From positions 248,001 through 312,000 of the forward strand of contig NZ_FQZB01000005.1 in assembly GCF_900141845.1 (NCBI RefSeq): DNA of 64,000 bases, in the 5' to 3' direction. This stretch comes from Clostridium cavendishii DSM 21758 (GTDB taxonomy: Bacteria; Bacillota; Clostridia; Clostridiales; Clostridiaceae). This document shows, in pieces, positions 25,763 to 34,899 of the stretch. Under the pieces are notes generated by a model. The model saw only the letters and a list, made by a program, of their open reading frames with translations, was not told the DNA's origin and did not search any database. The position numbers and the translations under genes are program-made. How positions within the stretch are numbered: position 1 is the stretch's first letter; each line of letters starts with the position of its first letter.

Positions 25763-27028
25763 ATGAAAATAGAAACAAAATGCTTACATGAAGGATATCA
25801 TCCACGAAATGGGGAGCCTAGAGCTCTACCAATTTATCAAAGTACAACTTACACATATGATTCAACAGATCATATAGGAAAATTATTTGATCTTACAGCT
25901 GAGGGACATATGTATTCACGTATTTCAAATCCTACGGTTGATGCAGTAGAGAAGAAAATTGCTGCACTTGAAGGAGGAGTTGGGGCTTTATGTACTACAT
26001 CAGGACAAGCTGCTTCATTAATAAGTATTCTTAATATTCTAAAAGCAGGAGATCATTTTATAAGTGCGTCTACAATATATGGAGGGACTATTAATCTTTT
26101 TGCAGTAACACTTAAAAGATTTGGTATAGAGTGTACATTTGTTGATTCTGAAGCTTCAGAAGAAGAGATACAAAAGGCGTTTAAAGAGAATACAAAAGCT
26201 GTTTTTGGAGAAACAATTGCAAATCCTGCCATAGCAATATTTGATATAGAAAAATTTGCAAATATTGCTCATAAAAATAATGTACCACTTATTGTAGATA
26301 ATACTTTTGCCACTCCAATTCTTTGTAGACCAATAGAATTTGGAGCAGATATTGTTATACATTCTACAACAAAGTATATGGATGGCCATGCAATTCAAGT
26401 TGGTGGTGTTATTGTGGATAGTGGAAATTTTGACTTTACCAATGGAAAATTTCCAGAGTTTACTGAGCCAGATGAGTCTTATCATGGAGTAATATATTCA
26501 GAAAACTTTGGAAGAGCTGCATATATTACAAAAGCTAGAGTTCAAATGATGAGAGATTTAGGCGCATATCCAGGAGCAAATGCAGCATTCCTTTTAAACT
26601 TAGGATTAGAAACTCTTGCTGTTAGGATGGAAAAGTATTGCAGAAATGCTGAAAAGGTAGCTGAATTTTTAAATGAATCAGAAAAAGTAGAATTTGTTAA
26701 TTATCCTAGTTTAGAAGATAATAAATATCATGAAATCAGTAAAAAATATTTACCTCTTGGATCTAGTGGAGTTATTTCATTTTCAATAAGAGGGGGAAGA
26801 GAAGATGCTGTTAAGTTCATGGATTCATTAAAGCTTGCTTCTAATGTAGTTCATGTAGCAGACATTCGTACTTGTGTACTTCATCCAGCAAGTTCAACAC
26901 ATAGACAACTTACAGATAGTCAACTTATAGCAGCAGGAATAACGCCAGGTTTAGTTAGACTTTCAGTAGGACTTGAAAATGTTGATGATATTATTTTTGA
27001 TATAAGAAATGCTTTAGAAAATATATAA
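25763..27028 (+). CDS. metY: MetY, O-acetylhomoserine sulfhydrylase
   Basis: The 421-residue PLP enzyme makes homocysteine (or methionine precursors) from O-acetylhomoserine and sulfide. TKCLHEGY at the start, GQAASLISIL near 77, and the PLP-lysine motif IHSTTKYMDGHA near 205 are typical; the HVADIRTCVLHPASSTHRQL string near 365 marks the MetY branch. GGGGGG precedes ATG 25763. Control by the riboswitch-like leader fits a methionine-cycle gene that is switched off by SAM. Confidence 0.95.
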   Translation: MKIETKCLHEGYHPRNGEPRALPIYQSTTYTYDSTDHIGKLFDLTAEGHMYSRISNPTVDAVEKKIAALEGGVGALCTTSGQAASLISILNILKAGDHFISASTIYGGTINLFAVTLKRFGIECTFVDSEASEEEIQKAFKENTKAVFGETIANPAIAIFDIEKFANIAHKNNVPLIVDNTFATPILCRPIEFGADIVIHSTTKYMDGHAIQVGGVIVDSGNFDFTNGKFPEFTEPDESYHGVIYSENFGRAAYITKARVQMMRDLGAYPGANAAFLLNLGLETLAVRMEKYCRNAEKVAEFLNESEKVEFVNYPSLEDNKYHEISKKYLPLGSSGVISFSIRGGREDAVKFMDSLKLASNVVHVADIRTCVLHPASSTHRQLTDSQLIAAGITPGLVRLSVGLENVDDIIFDIRNALENI

Positions 27029-27043
27029 TTAATATTCATAAAA

Positions 27044-27091
27044 AGGGACTACATCGAGTTGAACATTTTTATTCAACTCGATGTAGTCCCT
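27044..27091. terminator. Bidirectional terminator between metY and the phosphoesterase gene
   Basis: A 20-bp perfect stem (27044-27063 with 27072-27091) with an 8-base loop, flanked by A and T tracts, lies between convergent genes. Confidence 0.88.
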
Positions 27092-27104
27092 TATTTTTAA
27101 ATTT

Positions 27105-27950
27105 TTATTTATTATTCAAAGTTATTACTGTAATGTTTGGTGGGTTCATAAATCTAAAAGGGTTTTTAGTGTTTCCAATGCCAGTATTTACATATAGTTC
27201 ATAGGGTCTTGAATTTTCGTTAACTGTATAATGAGAAACATTATAATTTTTAGCGTATGGAGGTGATATTATTGGACCATAAAAAGGTAATCTAACTTGT
27301 CCGCCATGACTATGTCCTGAAATCTGCAAATCTATATTGTAGTCTGTCAATCTATCAGCTACATCAGGTTCATGAACCAATAATATATTATAATCATCTT
27401 TGTTTAAATCCTTGAAAGTAGAGCTTATATTTGGGTTGCCAAGCATAAAATCATCTAAGCCAAATAAACTAATTTTTTTTCCCCTTTCTAATGAGATAGA
27501 CGTTTTAGAGTTTGATAAAAGCTTAAAGCCTGATTTTTTCATAATATCATCATATACTTTAGCACCAGCTCCACCTAAATCATGGTTTCCATAAACAGCA
27601 AATTTACCTTTAGAGGCTTGTATTTTATTTAGTATGGGAGCTATGCTTTTGGTTTTGTCATATGTTGATGAATTATCTATTAAGTCACCTGTAAATATAA
27701 CTAAATCAGGTTTTTGATCGTTTATTTTGATAACAAGTTTTTCTAAGTCTTCTAAAGAATAAAAATCTCCTAAATGGGTGTCTGCAAATTGAATTATTTT
27801 AAAGCCGTTAAAAGACTTGTCTATATATGGTGAAGAAATAATCTCATCTTTTACAAATAGTAATTTGGGTTCAATAAATCTTGCATAAATTAAAGTTAGT
27901 ATCATAAACACTATAGATAAAATTAAAAGTTTTTTTAATATTTTTTTCAA
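27105..27950 (-). CDS. Membrane-anchored metallophosphoesterase (YkuE-like)
   Basis: The 281-residue protein has an N-terminal membrane helix (about 5-25) and a calcineurin-like domain: QFADTHLGD near 55, FTGDLID near 86, YGNHDLGG near 121, LVHEPD near 192 and QISGHSHGGQVRLP near 210. These supply the binuclear metal ligands. The substrate is unknown; YaeI/YkuE-type relatives have been linked to lipid phosphoesters. The start is TTG 27950, with AAAGGAGA a few bases upstream. Confidence 0.88.
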   Translation of the reverse strand: MKKILKKLLILSIVFMILTLIYARFIEPKLLFVKDEIISSPYIDKSFNGFKIIQFADTHLGDFYSLEDLEKLVIKINDQKPDLVIFTGDLIDNSSTYDKTKSIAPILNKIQASKGKFAVYGNHDLGGAGAKVYDDIMKKSGFKLLSNSKTSISLERGKKISLFGLDDFMLGNPNISSTFKDLNKDDYNILLVHEPDVADRLTDYNIDLQISGHSHGGQVRLPFYGPIISPPYAKNYNVSHYTVNENSRPYELYVNTGIGNTKNPFRFMNPPNITVITLNNK

Positions 27951-28148
27951 TGTGGATTCTCCTTTATAAAGTTATAATTAATTTTAAATTATTATAGCAT
28001 ATAGGTTAAAGATAAATATTACGAAAAAGCTAAGATTTTTAGACAGGATTTTATATGATTAAGATAAAGGAATAATTTTCAACATATATATAAATTAAAT
28101 TAAGTGTAAACTAATAATAAAAGTACATTAATTAAAGGAGCAATTTAT

Positions 28149-29309
28149 ATGAGAAAGATTAAAGGTTTATTAATCCTAGTATTAGTAGTTTCTTTTATTG
28201 CGAGTGCCTTAATTTTAAATGATAAAATTACAAAGAGCTTAATAGGAAATAATGAAACTAAAGAAATATTGAATAAACTGACCTTAGAAGAGAAATTAGA
28301 ACAAATGATTATAATTGAACTTCCATACGTTTATGAAAATAATAATAAAGTTGATTTTACTAAGGTAACAGATAGTGTAAAAGAATTTCTAAAAACTAGG
28401 AAACCAGGTGGAATTATATTATTTAAAAATAATATGATTAGTGAAGAACAATCACAGACTATGATAAAAGATATCAAAAGTTGTAAGGATAAAATACCAT
28501 TTTTTATTACAGTAGATGAAGAAGGAGGGAGAATATCTCAAGTACCAGTAAAACTTAATATTAAGACAGCAGCTGATATAGGAAGAACAGGGAATCCCAA
28601 AAATGCTTTTGAAGCGGCAAAAACAATAGGTAGTGAATTAAAAAAACTTGGTTTTAATGTAGATTATGCTCCAGTTATGGATGTCAATACAAATCCTAAG
28701 AATCCAATTATAGGAGATAGATCCTTTAGTCCAGATCCAAAAATAGTAGCTACGTTTGGAACTGAATACATAAATGGATTGAAAGAACAAGGAATACTTT
28801 CCACTGCAAAGCATTTTCCTGGTCATGGTGATACAATTGGAGATTCCCATAAGGGTTTTGTAGAGGTAACTCATGATATAAATAGGATTGAGTCAGTGGA
28901 GTTATTACCTTTTAGAGAGGCTATAAAAGCAAATGTTGATTTCATTATGGTTGGTCATATTACAGTTCCAGCTTTAGACAGCAGTAAAACACCATCCTCA
29001 CTATCAAAGCCAATAGTAACAAATTTATTAAAGGAGAAAATGGGTTTTAAGGGTGTAGTTATAACTGATGCCCTTAATATGGGGGCAGTAACTCAGAATT
29101 ATAATAAATTAGAAGCAGTAAAGCTAGCTATAAATAGTGGTTGCGATATTGCACTTATGCCTGATATAACTGTTATTCCAGGAAAAGATATTTCTAGTTA
29201 TGATGAATTGATTAAATATTTAGTAGATGAAGTCAGAAAGGGAAATATAAAGGAGGAAAGAATAGATGATGCAGTATTAAGAATATTAGATAAAAAACAA
29301 GGAATTTAA
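28149..29309 (+). CDS. nagZ: Glycoside hydrolase family 3 beta-N-acetylglucosaminidase (NagZ-like)
   Basis: The 386-residue protein starts with a hydrophobic anchor or signal (about 5-24). The GH3 core shows DEEGGRISQVP near 123, ILSTAKHFPGHGDT near 217-230 with a downstream DSH (the NagZ Asp-His catalytic dyad), and VVITDALNMGAV near 304 with the nucleophile Asp. It would release GlcNAc from muropeptides at the cell surface. AAAGGAG precedes the ATG. It is divergent from the phosphoesterase gene across 198 bases. Confidence 0.9.
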   Translation: MRKIKGLLILVLVVSFIASALILNDKITKSLIGNNETKEILNKLTLEEKLEQMIIIELPYVYENNNKVDFTKVTDSVKEFLKTRKPGGIILFKNNMISEEQSQTMIKDIKSCKDKIPFFITVDEEGGRISQVPVKLNIKTAADIGRTGNPKNAFEAAKTIGSELKKLGFNVDYAPVMDVNTNPKNPIIGDRSFSPDPKIVATFGTEYINGLKEQGILSTAKHFPGHGDTIGDSHKGFVEVTHDINRIESVELLPFREAIKANVDFIMVGHITVPALDSSKTPSSLSKPIVTNLLKEKMGFKGVVITDALNMGAVTQNYNKLEAVKLAINSGCDIALMPDITVIPGKDISSYDELIKYLVDEVRKGNIKEERIDDAVLRILDKKQGI

Positions 29310-29427
29310 AAATTTAATTTTAGGTATATAATTTTTTTTACAACTTTTTTAATTAATAATTTAGAAGGAAAAAGTAAATATTTATTGAATATATATATTA
29401 TTAAAGTAGAAAGGTTGAGATGATTTT

Positions 29428-29634
29428 ATGAAAATAGAATTAAATAATGAAGAGACCTTAAATATATTACATGCATTAAGAAGTGAATTTATGAGTGTAA
29501 AACTTTATTTTGAAGAAAACCAAAATGAGCAAGAAAGAATAGGTGTTACAACACCCGAGGAAATTAGAGATACTTATAATACCATTTTAAAGCAAACTAA
29601 AGAAGAATTTCCAATGTTAAATTATATTAAATAA
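29428..29634 (+). CDS. Small hypothetical protein, 68 residues
   Basis: I do not recognise this small acidic, probably helical protein. It has no membrane segment or Cys. The coding frame is supported by AAGGTTGAG upstream, by an ordinary residue composition and by a strong terminator 12 bases after the stop. Function unknown. Confidence 0.55.
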   Translation: MKIELNNEETLNILHALRSEFMSVKLYFEENQNEQERIGVTTPEEIRDTYNTILKQTKEEFPMLNYIK

Positions 29635-29645
29635 TCTTATATTTA

Positions 29646-29690
29646 TATAAAAGAAAAGTTAGATTTAATTATCTATCTTTTCTTTTTATA
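29646..29690 (+). terminator. Terminator of the 68-residue gene
   Basis: A stem of about 19 bp with one mismatch (29646-29664 with 29671-29690) and a 6-base loop; the right arm contains T runs. Confidence 0.75.
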
Positions 29691-30029
29691 TAAGAAATGT
29701 GTATCATATAACAAACAATATATAAGTTTCTACATAAACATTGCTTTTAAGTATGATAGGAACAATATTCCTATATTAAATTCCGTAACATAACTAAAAA
29801 TAAATTCATAAAATATACTGAGTATAAAAGTTTAAAATATTTATATGAATGAAGTTTATAGTTAAATTAAATAATTAAAATACTAAATTTTTAATTAATA
29901 AAAGAGCAAACTTCAAGAGTGATAAAGAATTTTATATAGAGCTACATGTCGCAGAAGTAATAATCATGTTCTTGTTGTAGATAAATAAAGTTAAAAAGAT
30001 TTATAAAAATAAATTAGGAGTGAATTATT
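29691..30029. other. AT-rich intergenic region
   Basis: About 340 bases without a supportable gene. A slightly GC-richer island near 29940-29980 contains short complementary stretches but no convincing stem. TAGGAG near 30016 is the ribosome-binding site of the next gene. Confidence 0.4.
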
Positions 30030-30326
30030 ATGGAAAATGAAGACTTTAATCAAATAAAGAATACCATTGATAATTTATTAGATATTATTATAAAAGATAT
30101 AAAGGAAATTTTACTAAATTGTGATGAAACAGATTTTTATGATTATCAGACTCAAATATTACAAGATGTTGAAGACTTTGAGGAGCAAATATATGCTATA
30201 GAAAATGAAAGGTTTAAAGATTCTTATCAACTAAGTAAAGAGAAAGAACAGTGGAATGGTTATGAAGGCGATTATACCATAGAGAATTATGTAAAGTACG
30301 AGAGTAAATATTATAAGAACTATTAA
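30030..30326 (+). CDS. Small acidic hypothetical protein, 98 residues
   Basis: I do not recognise this protein. It is strongly acidic and predicted helical up to about residue 75, ending in a Tyr-rich tail (YEGDYTIENYVKYESKYY). No membrane segment or metal motif is visible. TAGGAG upstream and a 16-bp terminator downstream support a real monocistronic gene. Tyr-rich tails occur in some spore-coat proteins, but that link is weak. Confidence 0.55.
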   Translation: MENEDFNQIKNTIDNLLDIIIKDIKEILLNCDETDFYDYQTQILQDVEDFEEQIYAIENERFKDSYQLSKEKEQWNGYEGDYTIENYVKYESKYYKNY

Positions 30327-30350
30327 ATAAAGTTATATAATTTTAAATTG

Positions 30351-30390
30351 TAACATCCTAGAATATCAATTGTAATATTTTAGGATGTTA
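30351..30390 (+). terminator. Terminator of the 98-residue gene
   Basis: A stem of about 16 bp (30351-30366 with 30375-30390), one wobble, 8-base loop; a short T-rich tail follows. Confidence 0.7.
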
Positions 30391-30531
30391 TATTGTTTAT
30401 ATTAGATGAAATATAAGAAGGAGTTTTTAAATAATTACTTAAAACTAATGACAATAAATGTAAAAGGGTGCATAATATAAATTAAGTATAATGCAATAAA
30501 TATTTAGAAGAAGCAAAAGGGAGTGAGGGGT

Positions 30532-30903
30532 ATGGGAAAATTTAATTTTGGAGTGTTAATTAAATGTATTATTTTTGGAGTGGTATGGGCATTAATTTTA
30601 TCTCTAGTTGGATTATGTATTAAGAATTTTACTAATTATAGCTTTAAAGATATTTTATTTTTGGAAGGGTTAATAGTAATTCTTTTAAGTGGAATGGCAT
30701 TAGTTTCTGGTGGCTCTATGGGAGAATCTTTTAAAATTTTAGGAGAAATGAATACAGAGCGTCCAAATCTTGAATTAAAAAGATTTGAAGATGAAAAAAC
30801 TAAAAACATATTTAAAAGAACTTTAAGTATTGAGAGAAATTCACTATCCATAATTATAGGTGCGTTTATTTGCTTTATAATTAGTTTTGTAATGCCTGTA
30901 TAA
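30532..30903 (+). CDS. Small three-helix membrane protein of unknown function
   Basis: The 123-residue protein has hydrophobic helices at about 5-28, 41-60 and 101-121, with a charged stretch between the second and third (MNTERPNLELKRFEDEKTK). The plan resembles small DUF3899-like membrane proteins, but I cannot confirm the family. AAAGGGAG at 30516-30523 fits ATG 30532; GTG 30523 overlaps it. It is single, with a terminator at 30995. Confidence 0.55.
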   Translation: MGKFNFGVLIKCIIFGVVWALILSLVGLCIKNFTNYSFKDILFLEGLIVILLSGMALVSGGSMGESFKILGEMNTERPNLELKRFEDEKTKNIFKRTLSIERNSLSIIIGAFICFIISFVMPV

Positions 30904-30994
30904 CATGAAAAATATCTCCATAAAATAAGAGAAAATGAAGAGTTTAAAAGAACAATAATAATTTAAAATGTGTAAAAGATAAACATAAAATAGT

Positions 30995-31028
30995 AAAAAA
31001 CAACTAGTGTAAAATTTAGTTGTTTTTT
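30995..31028 (+). terminator. Terminator upstream of the TetR-controlled operon
   Basis: An 11-bp stem (30995-31005 with 31018-31028) ends in a T run and isolates the promoter at 31057 from upstream reading. Confidence 0.75.
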
Positions 31029-31056
31029 TGTTTTTAAAAAGATTTTAAATTATATA

Positions 31057-31123
31057 TTGACAAATTATAAAAGTTAGATTTAAAATCATATTAAACAGTG
31101 TTCAATGAAATAACAGTGTTTAA
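31057..31123 (+). promoter_or_regulatory. Promoter with overlapping TetR-type operator
   Basis: TTGACA (31057-31062) and TAAAAT (31081-31086) are 18 bases apart. Directly after the -10 box lie two AACAGTGTT copies (31094-31102 and 31112-31120) inside a larger inverted repeat, TTAAACAGTGTT and AACAGTGTTTAA, with centres of the halves 21 bases (two helical turns) apart. A repressor bound here would block initiation. The TetR gene at 32300 in the same operon is the likely ligand, so the operon is probably autoregulated. Confidence 0.7.
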
Positions 31124-31146
31124 TAAAGAGAAGTAAGAGGTGAAAA

Positions 31147-31692
31147 ATGAGAGTAATAAAGAAAATCTTTTTTACACTTATAATAGTTATTAGTTTAATG
31201 ATTTCAATATTTGTTTGGTTTGCAAAATCAAATAATAAAGATTATGGAGATAATAATAAAATAATGAAATCAAATAGAAGTAATACTAAAAAGGCTTTAG
31301 TAATATATCAGCCTTCGAGATTTAAGGTTACAGATAAAATTGCTGAAAAAATAGCAGGAGGAATAAAAGATGAGGGATATGATGTTACTCTAAATTATCC
31401 AGGAAGTCATTTATCAAATGATATTTCCCAGTATTCAATTGTAGTTTTTGGTTCTCCTGTTTATATAGGCCAAATATCAAGCACATTAACAGATTATATG
31501 AAAAGGATAAAGAACTATGAAGATAAAAAGGTATTAATATTTGCTACAGGTTCTCAATTAAATAATGGAGAAGTTGACAAGATAGGAGAAAACCTTAGTA
31601 CAATAAAAGCTACAGAAAAAATAAATTTCAAAAATGGAAATAAAGATGAAGATAAAGCTTATGAAATAGGTAAAAAAATAGCAGGAGAGTAA
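31147..31692 (+). CDS. Membrane-anchored flavodoxin-like protein
   Basis: The 181-residue protein has an N-terminal membrane helix (about 5-25), then a flavodoxin-like domain: KALVIYQPSRFKVTDKIAEKIA near 56 corresponds to the FMN phosphate loop, SIVVFGSPVYIGQISST near 98 and VLIFATGSQ near 132 to the later FMN loops. The loop lacks the usual T/S-x-T/S-G-x-T string, so FMN binding is uncertain. GAGGTG lies before ATG 31147. First gene of a TetR-controlled operon. Confidence 0.75.
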   Translation: MRVIKKIFFTLIIVISLMISIFVWFAKSNNKDYGDNNKIMKSNRSNTKKALVIYQPSRFKVTDKIAEKIAGGIKDEGYDVTLNYPGSHLSNDISQYSIVVFGSPVYIGQISSTLTDYMKRIKNYEDKKVLIFATGSQLNNGEVDKIGENLSTIKATEKINFKNGNKDEDKAYEIGKKIAGE

Positions 31693-31695
31693 CTT

Positions 31696-32277
31696 ATGAA
31701 AATTTTAAGATGGATTCCTAATATTTTGACTATAGCTAGAATTAATTTAACTCTAATTTATTTGATATTTTTATTTAAGTTAAATATTCATCCTAATAAT
31801 GAGCTATATCTTATATATGAAGTAATCTTATTTATCCTAATATGTCTAACGGATTTCTTAGATGGAAAACTTGCAAGAAAGCTATTAGTATCATCAGCTT
31901 TTGGAAGTATTTTAGATGTAACGGCAGATTTAATTTTTATTATATCAACTCTAATTCTTTTAAATATAAATAATAAAATTCCAACATGGTTTATTTTTGT
32001 TGTATTATTTAAGTTCATAGAGTTTATATTTACATCAAGTATTATTAAAAGTTCAAATAATGTTTTTGTATTTGACTGTTTTGGTCGTATTGCAGCAGTA
32101 AATTTTTATTTAGTACCTGGACTTACACTATTAACCTATATAGGTGTTAATATTAGTTATTTAAATATATTTTTATATATAACATTAATATTAGTTATTA
32201 GTTCATCTTTTGAGAGATGTGTTAATTGCTATAAAATACTTAAGATAAAAGCAGATGATAGAATATTAGATAGATGA
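31696..32277 (+). CDS. CDP-alcohol phosphatidyltransferase family protein
   Basis: The 193-residue membrane enzyme has about five or six helices. The signature D-x2-D-G-x2-A-R-x8-G-x3-D-x3-D is complete, running from DFLDGKLARK to the Asp pair in GSILDVTAD (about 52-76). It transfers a phosphatidyl group from CDP-diacylglycerol to an alcohol; PgsA-like and other head groups are all possible. It starts 3 bases after the flavodoxin-like gene, using GGAG inside that gene's end. Confidence 0.88.
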   Translation: MKILRWIPNILTIARINLTLIYLIFLFKLNIHPNNELYLIYEVILFILICLTDFLDGKLARKLLVSSAFGSILDVTADLIFIISTLILLNINNKIPTWFIFVVLFKFIEFIFTSSIIKSSNNVFVFDCFGRIAAVNFYLVPGLTLLTYIGVNISYLNIFLYITLILVISSSFERCVNCYKILKIKADDRILDR

Positions 32278-32299
32278 TTAGGACTTAGGAGGATATATT

Positions 32300-32914
32300 A
32301 TGGGAACTTTAGAAAGAAGAAAGCAAGAAAAAGAGATTATAAGGAGAAAGATAATAGATACAGCTAGTGAAATATTGACTAGTGAAGGGTATGAAAATTT
32401 ATCAATTAGAAAGATAGCAAATAAAATAGAATATTCGCCAGGGATAATTTATCATTACTTTAAAGATAAGGCTGAAATAGTAACTTATATTGTGGAAGAG
32501 GGATATGGAAAAATACTAAAAAGTATAACATCAATAAATTTAGACCCTGAAAACCCAGAAAAAACGATTGAAGAGGGATTAAGAAATTATATTAATCTAA
32601 TGCTTGAAATGCCAGAGCAATTTAAAACCATTTTAATGAGTGATATTGAAGCAATAAAAGAAAAAGTAGATATGCTCAGTGAAGGGGTTTCAAAGGATAG
32701 AGGAAGTATGCAAGGACTTTGTAACTTAGTAGAGTTAGGTATGAAAAAAGGAAAGTTTAGAAAAATGGATGTAGAGCTTACGGCACAAATAATATGGACA
32801 TCAACTCATGGACTTTTATCTAGATTAATATTAGAAAAAAATATACCAGATAAACAAAAAGAAAGACTTATAAATCAGCATTTCAATATACTTATTCATG
32901 GATTGCTTAAATGA
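32300..32914 (+). CDS. TetR/AcrR-family transcriptional regulator
   Basis: The 204-residue protein has an N-terminal TetR HTH (about 14-60, IIDTASEILTSEGYENLSIRKIANKI then SPGIIYHYFKDKAEI) and a ligand domain with no motif I can assign. AGGAGG lies before the ATG. It is the third gene of the operon starting at 31147, and the double AACAGTGTT repeat on the operon promoter is its probable operator. The inducer is unknown. Confidence 0.9.
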   Translation: MGTLERRKQEKEIIRRKIIDTASEILTSEGYENLSIRKIANKIEYSPGIIYHYFKDKAEIVTYIVEEGYGKILKSITSINLDPENPEKTIEEGLRNYINLMLEMPEQFKTILMSDIEAIKEKVDMLSEGVSKDRGSMQGLCNLVELGMKKGKFRKMDVELTAQIIWTSTHGLLSRLILEKNIPDKQKERLINQHFNILIHGLLK

Positions 32915-33016
32915 TAAGAAAAATTAAAGAAATTAATATTGTAAAATTGTGGAATTATGGAATTGTGGAATGATATTTAGTTATATTTTAGTATTTATAG
33001 TTGGAGGAAAAATAAT

Positions 33017-33895
33017 ATGCAAAAAAGATTAAAAGGAATTGATATATTAATAATTTTCATAATTATACTACTAATAGTAATAACAATACTTGGATTATGT
33101 TCCTTTGGAACTGATAAAAGCTATGTTATTATAAATCAATATGGGGATAATGTAAAGATTTTTGGAAATGGAATTTATGCTCATGATTCATATTTTAAAG
33201 CTCCAATCTTTATTGGTACTGATTGTACTATACTTTTTTTAGTTGTACCAATGATGATATTTGCTTTAATTAGGGAAATAAAAAAAAGAACAATAAAGTC
33301 AAAGTTATTTTTAACTTCATTTACAGCAATAGTGCTTTACTATGCTACCAGTATAGCATTTGGAGTAACTTATAATTCACTTCATTTACTGTATATTGCT
33401 TTATTCTCAAATTCTCTTTTTGCTATTATTATATTAATAAAGAGTACAAGAGCAAATGAAATACAAAAAGTTCAAAAGAATATTTCACTATCAAATGGAT
33501 TAAGTATATTCTTAATATTATCGGGCAGTTCTCTTTTTGTAGCATGGTTACCAGATATAATAACATCTTTGACATCTGGTAAATCATTAGAACTTATAGA
33601 AATATATACAACAGAGATCACCTATGTGTTAGATATGGGTGTAATAAGTCCGATGATATTTATATCTTTATTTCTTCTTAAAAAGAAAGACGGACTTGGA
33701 GAAATTTTACTTTCTATTATTTTAAGAGCATGTGAAATTATAGGAATTATGGTTCTAATACAAACACTTTTTCAAGCTTTAGCTGGTATTAGAATTCCAT
33801 TTCCAATCCTTATTACTAAAGTTGGAATATTCGTTATACTTGCAATTTTTTCAGTACATTTTAATATTAAGTTTTACAAGAATATAAAAGAGTAG
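33017..33895 (+). CDS. Unknown multipass membrane protein, 292 residues
   Basis: About eight hydrophobic helices are visible (roughly 9-30, 70-88, 95-120, 124-143, 158-178, 200-220, 228-255, 262-285). A small loop after helix 1 (about 33-60, YVIINQYGDNVKIFGNGIYA) would face outside. I do not recognise the family. GGAGG lies before the ATG. It follows tetR by 102 bases without a terminator in between, so it probably belongs to the same operon; that gap contains the direct repeat ATTGTGGAAT near 32945-32970. Confidence 0.65.
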   Translation: MQKRLKGIDILIIFIIILLIVITILGLCSFGTDKSYVIINQYGDNVKIFGNGIYAHDSYFKAPIFIGTDCTILFLVVPMMIFALIREIKKRTIKSKLFLTSFTAIVLYYATSIAFGVTYNSLHLLYIALFSNSLFAIIILIKSTRANEIQKVQKNISLSNGLSIFLILSGSSLFVAWLPDIITSLTSGKSLELIEIYTTEITYVLDMGVISPMIFISLFLLKKKDGLGEILLSIILRACEIIGIMVLIQTLFQALAGIRIPFPILITKVGIFVILAIFSVHFNIKFYKNIKE

Positions 33896-34034
33896 AGATA
33901 TAAATATTAAATTTAAATTGATTTTAAATATATTTATAGAACTAATAATTGCTAAATATTAAAAATTTATAGAAAGAAAGGTGGTGAATTTTAGTAAGAG
34001 TTTAGTGTAATTTAATTTCTTGCTAAAATAAAAA

Positions 34035-34511
34035 ATGAAGACACTTATTATTTATGGAACTAAACACGGTACTACTGAAAAGTGTAGTAAATTTTTAAAG
34101 GATAAAATTACAGGTGAGGTTGTAGCTATAAATATAAAAAATGAAAAAATACCTGAGATAGCTCATTTCGATAATATCATAATAGGTAGCTCTATTTATA
34201 TGGGACAAATTCAAAAGGAAATAAAAAACTTCTATATAAAAAATTTTAATAAGTTAAAAGAAAAAAGGATAGGTCTTTTTATATGTGCTATGAATGAGAA
34301 AGATATTGAGCTTCAATTAAATAATGCTTTTGGATCAGAGCTAGCCAATAGAGCTATTGTAAAAAAATGTTTTGGAGGAGCATTTTCATTCAAGAATATG
34401 AAATTTTTTGAGAAGTTTATAGTAAAGAAAATTGCTAAAACAGATAAAGATATAGAAAATATTTCAGAAGAAAGTATTAATGAGTTTGCCAAAATAATAA
34501 ACAATAAATAA
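34035..34511 (+). CDS. Flavodoxin-domain protein (HemG/flavodoxin_5-like)
   Basis: The 158-residue protein begins MKTLIIYGTKHGTTEKCSKF, a good FMN phosphate loop (GTKHGTTEK), with IIIGSSIYMGQIQKEIKNF near 55 and a third loop around 83-95. The form resembles the flavodoxin_5/HemG protoporphyrinogen oxidase group. The ribosome-binding site directly ahead is weak; a better one, AAAGGTGG near 33977, sits about 50 bases upstream before a possible eight-codon reading frame. Last gene of the TetR-linked cluster and the second flavodoxin fold in it. Confidence 0.78.
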   Translation: MKTLIIYGTKHGTTEKCSKFLKDKITGEVVAINIKNEKIPEIAHFDNIIIGSSIYMGQIQKEIKNFYIKNFNKLKEKRIGLFICAMNEKDIELQLNNAFGSELANRAIVKKCFGGAFSFKNMKFFEKFIVKKIAKTDKDIENISEESINEFAKIINNK

Positions 34512-34526
34512 ATATTTATTAAATGA

Positions 34527-34549
34527 AATGAAGCGAAATCCGCTTCATT
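34527..34549 (+). terminator. Terminator of the TetR-linked cluster
   Basis: A 9-bp perfect stem (34527-34535 with 34541-34549) and 5-base loop, followed by a run of T, 15 bases after the stop. Confidence 0.85.
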
Positions 34550-34881
34550 TTTTTATAGAATAATAGTCGCTAAATACATTATAAAGGGTTATAAGAATTA
34601 ACTATAATTTAAATGGCGCTATGTGGAAAAAATAATATTAATGATTTATTAATATGAAATCATGGAAAATTGTATAAAAAATATATAAAATAGAAGAGGA
34701 CGTTTTAATATTATAAGTAAATATTGTATGTTTAATTGAAATAAAAAAGAAGAGTAAAAATTACTTTTGTTGAAAAGAGGATTTAATAAAAATTGTAGAA
34801 TGAAATAATAATCAATCAATTGATTATTTATTATAATGGTTTAGGACAATGTATATTTATCCTTTAACAGATTAGTAAGGT
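34550..34881. other. AT-rich intergenic region with a palindromic promoter-like site
   Basis: No gene is supportable. A 10-bp inverted repeat (34807-34816 with 34819-34828, AATAATCAAT halves) lies just before TATAAT at 34832-34837 and may be an operator-promoter for the acetyltransferase remnant downstream. Confidence 0.4.
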
Positions 34882-34899
34882 AAAAAGGAGGAATCGAAT

